Positions 60,569-64,000 of a stretch of 64,000 nt of DNA are shown here, piece by piece. Source of the stretch: Phlebiopsis flavidoalba (lineage: Eukaryota > Basidiomycota > Agaricomycetes > Polyporales > Phanerochaetaceae); NCBI GenBank assembly GCA_035772785.1, contig JAOCPU010000012.1, forward strand, positions 434,001 to 498,000. The letters run 5' to 3'. How positions within the stretch are numbered: the stretch's first letter is position 1; the number at the start of each line of letters is the position of its first letter. The notes under the pieces were generated by a model. The model searched no databases. It was not told the DNA's origin and saw nothing but the letters and a program-made list of their open reading frames with translations. The translations under genes were made by a program, and so were the position numbers.

Positions 60569-60725
60569 CTGGGAGCAGGAGGCACGAAATGATCCTATGA
60601 GCGCTGTTTGACCACGATCACGATTGACGGACCAACGAAAATAAAGCCAATGTCATCGGCCATAGTGGGTATGCTAGGTAATACATGTAATCCAAAATTT
60701 ACACACTGCATTGTTTCGACCAAGG

Positions 60726-63558
60726 TTATATTACATACACGTTCAATCCTTCCTTACTTGACTCCCCGCCAATATCGCTCTTAATCATGTCAGCCGCCTT
60801 CTCGCCGATAGCATAGCAAGGTGCAGTCTATCGAACGCAACGCGTCAGGGACGAATCAATCCTAGGAGGAGACGGGCTTACTGTATGTCCGGCGACGATA
60901 GACGGAAAGACGGAGGCGTCGGCGATTCTCAGGTTGGGGATTCCGTACACCCTTAGGAAAGGGTCCACGACACCTCCGTCCTCCAGTGGCGCCATGCGCG
61001 CCGTGCACGCAGGGTGATACAAGGTGTCGACGTTGTCGCGCACGTACTGCTCGATTTCGGCATCAGGGGCCTCGCCTATTTTGTGGTTCAAATCTGGCTG
61101 GTTGTCGCCCGCGGGATCGACCATTGAAGCGAGTGGCTCCGTGCGAGAGATCTTGTGCAGAAGCTTGATACCGCGGACGAGGATCTTCATATCATTGTCA
61201 CCCTCATCAGAGAGGTATCTGGGTTATGATTAATACGTGTTAGAGAATAAGAATGGCAGGCGCACTTGGGATCGATCAACGGAGGATCGGCGGGGTTTTT
61301 GGAGCGTAGTCTTAGGACACCGTGGCTCTTGGGTCTGCAATGGCACATTGTCATCATTGGAAGGGTCATCCACATTAAATTCTGACGTACCGCAAGACGA
61401 CAGTAGTATGCAAGCCGAAAGCATCGCCGCCCGGGTTTTGGCTTCGGTCGTAGACCGTGTTCTTTGTATGCCATCGGACTAGTGAAGATTTTCGATGTCC
61501 GGAGCTCCTTTCCCGGTGGTCAAATCTTCCGGCGCTGTGTTCGCCGTGAACTGGTTGGGTGGGAACAGTGCTGGATCATCACTGCGAACAAAGCCAGCAG
61601 CCTCACACAACCTAAGCCGGACCGTGTATATCAGAGTAGGCTGACGGAGCTTTAATCAAGGGCTTACGTTAGTGGTGAGCGGCCCCCCTTGCCCGTCAGG
61701 TTATACTGAATGAGCGCTTTGATAAGCTTCAAAGCTTGCCATGGGCCCTGAGGCTTCAGATAGGCCAGTGAAGTCTTGGATTTGTCCATGTACGCGAGGT
61801 CAACAACAACGTGATCTGTCAGATGAGAACCAACGCCTGGTAGATCTTTGACTACAGGGATGCCGAGCGACGAGATATGGTCTGCAGGGCCAACACCTGA
61901 TAACATGAGGATCTACGTTTGCTGAGAATCTGGTCGTCGTGTTAAATGCACGCTGGTACTTACCTGCGGCGTGTGAATAGCGCCAGCTCTGCCAGGCGAT
62001 TCACATCAGCTTCAGAACCAGCGCATGGTCATGTCATGAGAAACTTACGACATCACGACCTCCTTCAACACTTTCGCGACATACTTCTCCCCGGTACCGT
62101 CCACGAACTCGACGCCTACAGCACGAGTCACTCCAGCTGCGCCCATCAAATAGGATACGAGTGGCTTTGGCATTGGTAGCTACCGTAAGGTTAGGTCTGG
62201 CAAGGACTTCTGGGGTCAGGTAAGCCATTTCTGCAGTCATGCGACGACCCCTCGGGTGTGATATACGTCACTTCAAAATCGTCAGTATTTGTCAGGCTCA
62301 TTCATGATGTGTATGCACTGACTAATCTATAGAGGGGTCAGTACGCCATCAATCCAGCGTGCGCAGTGAACTCGCCTTCGTAACGCCAAGAGTGCCCTTG
62401 TGAGTATTGACATCATGGCTCCCGGCAATTCCTGCAGCCAGTGAAGATTTGATGAAAGCTGCTGTACTCTTCGCAAAATGACCGCTATGTCCGACTAGCA
62501 GTTGCGGTTAGATCAGTTGTCCATTGCATGTACAGAGGCACTTACCCTTCACAAGACCTTGCGCGCCACGTAGAGTTACGTCGATGTCGGGAAAATCTCT
62601 GCTTGGGCTAAACTTCTCGAACTTGATGAAATAACTAAGAGACCGTCGTGAGCGTGACACTCGAAAGTGGAGGAAGGGGTGAAGCACTCACGGATGAAAC
62701 TTCTGGTATGACCATTCTTCTGCACCTGGCTGGCTCTTCTGGAGAGCAGCCCATTCGTCATAGTCCGACGGTGCGCCGTAATGAAACCTGCACACAAAAT
62801 CAGATATCGAGACTATGTACGACTCGCACATGCTCCAAACGTACATCATTGCATTCATATTTGTGCCTAAATTTGTTTACGTCAGAAATGCTCTCATGTG
62901 ATTTCATGGTAGACTCACATCCTCCGAGTAGTTTCGCTGAAGTATCAGGTGTCAGTCATGTGCGAGAGTTTCAGGCAGCGGTAAGAAACCAACCTCGAGG
63001 CCAGTAAATCTTCCTTTCCGCTTGCGTTCGGCTGTGGTTCAGTGTACATGCCCCACTCGTGCTTACTAAACCAATATCGGGAGTACGCGGAGGGGATCTT
63101 GGTGAAGCGTATGTCGGCACCGCTACGCGATAATTGAGCGTCGGCTTTGAGAGGTCTATGTACTGACGTACCTTTGACCAGCTTCAAGTAGGAGCACCCG
63201 AATAGAGGGGTCTTCGGACAGGCGAGAAGCAACAACGCATCCAGACGTGCCTGCACCCGACGATACCTTCAACTTGGAATATTTAGTGAGTAGAGGTTAT
63301 ATACTACTTACCTCCACCAACGACGATCACGTCAAACTCATATGTATCGTGCTGCCCCTCCTCCGAATTGACTTTGTATCCCACCCGCGAGGGGTTTGTG
63401 GCGGGTTTGCTGTAGCTCTGTTGGCCTTGACGTATAGTAATATCGCAAGACTAGGAGGAGAGCACCGAGTGCCGCGGTACTGCGTGTCGTAGAGCTGTTC
63501 AGAAGGTCCTGTATGCGCGCGCGTTTGCGCAGGCAGCTGCAACGAAGAGAGCCTCCAT
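60726..63558 (-). CDS. GMC oxidoreductase, copy 2
   Basis: FAD-dependent GMC oxidoreductase, better preserved than copy 1. The start [19 protein letters not shown] is broken by a stop, and an adjacent frame gives a membrane-helix-like [16 protein letters not shown]. Then come [20 protein letters not shown] and VVGGG (63310-63385), intron, [20 protein letters not shown] and EAGQ (63180-63250, FAD fold), intron, [20 protein letters not shown] (63050-63110), LLGGC region, [20 protein letters not shown] (62725-62785), [11 protein letters not shown] (62610-62640), [20 protein letters not shown] (62440-62495), [20 protein letters not shown] (62180-62240), [13 protein letters not shown] (62080-62120), AIHTPQ (61980), [20 protein letters not shown] (61847-61906), [20 protein letters not shown] (about 61275-61340), [20 protein letters not shown] (61130-61188), [20 protein letters not shown] (60970-61027), [20 protein letters not shown] with AGHT, then intron and [20 protein letters not shown]. 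The stop is at 60726. Both catalytic His positions (YHP and GHT) are present. The N-terminal helix suggests membrane anchoring. Confidence 0.9.
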
Positions 63559-64000
63559 CCCACGTCCTATTCTAGCACCGACGCAGGGTGGGAAGGAGCG
63601 ATAGTTGCACTTGCAGGGTCATAATGTCTTATATAGGAACCTTCATGGCCATTCAGTTGCTTCACGGGTCGAGGCGATCGAGATGTTTATGGCTGCCTGC
63701 TGACTCATGTCCGGCGTTCGTGATCGGCGTGGTGGACTTAGAGGTTCCATCGCGGCCGCCGACTCCACGCGCGTCTCTTTCTGTCTCTTCCAGTCATTTC
63801 TACTTGTTTCCAACTTCCAGATCCATGCCACCGGCGTGACGCAGTTCGACCAAGTTTTGGAATCGCTCTTGCTAACTGTTGACGACATATCTTTTCTTCC
63901 CACGGTCTCAATATCCGGCAGATATGCCCTCGAGCTGGATTCATGAGTGGGCCCTCCGAGAGCTCGAGTGGTGTCTGCAGAGCAGAATCGACGACACGCA
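63559..64000. other. Window end, no gene assigned
   Basis: Plus-strand frames 63588-63839 and 63707-63946 contain coding-like pieces (FDQVLESLLLTVDDISFLPT, then on into DMPSSWIHEWALRELEWCLQ in another frame at the window edge). They may be the start of a gene that continues past the window, divergent from GMC copy 2. No family is recognised. Confidence 0.3.

Noticed and set aside
1..64000. CRISPR arrays, prophage or bacterial operons
   Set aside because: No regularly spaced identical repeats were seen, and spliceosomal introns in conserved genes show that the DNA is eukaryotic nuclear.

Overview
The window reads as nuclear DNA of a filamentous basidiomycete, most likely an Agaricomycete. The reasons are short (about 40-65 bp) GT-AG introns cutting conserved domains, mixed gene orientations without operons, and lineage-typical families: DUF6533 membrane proteins, a large EF-hand/zinc-binding protein with a helical N-terminal domain, an AA14-type LPMO start, a Prm10/ThrE membrane protein, a Slm1-type BAR-PH protein and GMC oxidoreductases. 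No mobile element, CRISPR array or virus was recognised.

Layout. 0.6-5.3 kb: Ras GTPase (+), complex I assembly factor CIA30 (-), ThuA-like extracellular protein (+). 6.4-12.9 kb: MFS transporter (+), an unrecognised disordered protein (-), SDR dehydrogenase (+). 13-19.8 kb: a diverged tandem repeat, a long coiled-coil protein with 21-residue repeats (-), then a gene-poor stretch with a weak tRNA-like element. 19.8-28.6 kb: Slm1-like protein (+), a gene-poor stretch, an orphan ORF (-), Prm10-like transporter (+). 28.7-35.2 kb: unrecognised minus-strand proteins, aldose 1-epimerase (+), the start of an AA14 LPMO (+). 35.5-49.4 kb: NCS1 permease (-), EF-hand protein (-), ketol-acid reductoisomerase (+), an unrecognised protein (-), eIF3j (-). 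50.9-63.6 kb: a duplicated neighbourhood, DUF6533 (+) / NAD-binding protein (+) / GMC oxidase (-), then DUF6533 (+) / GMC oxidase (-).

Nearly every recognised gene, including ones expected to be essential (ILV5, eIF3j, Ras), carries frameshifts and scrambled stretches between clean, well conserved blocks with correct splice phases. Consensus error in an unpolished assembly explains this better than decay of all genes at once, so gene ends below are spans of recognisable coding sequence rather than exact exon models.

Functionally the genes are a mix of housekeeping (branched-chain amino-acid synthesis, translation initiation, complex I assembly, Ras and TORC2/plasma-membrane signalling), uptake (MFS, NCS1) and carbohydrate or oxidative metabolism suited to a plant-litter or wood fungus (mutarotase beside an AA14 LPMO, ThuA-like protein, GMC oxidases).
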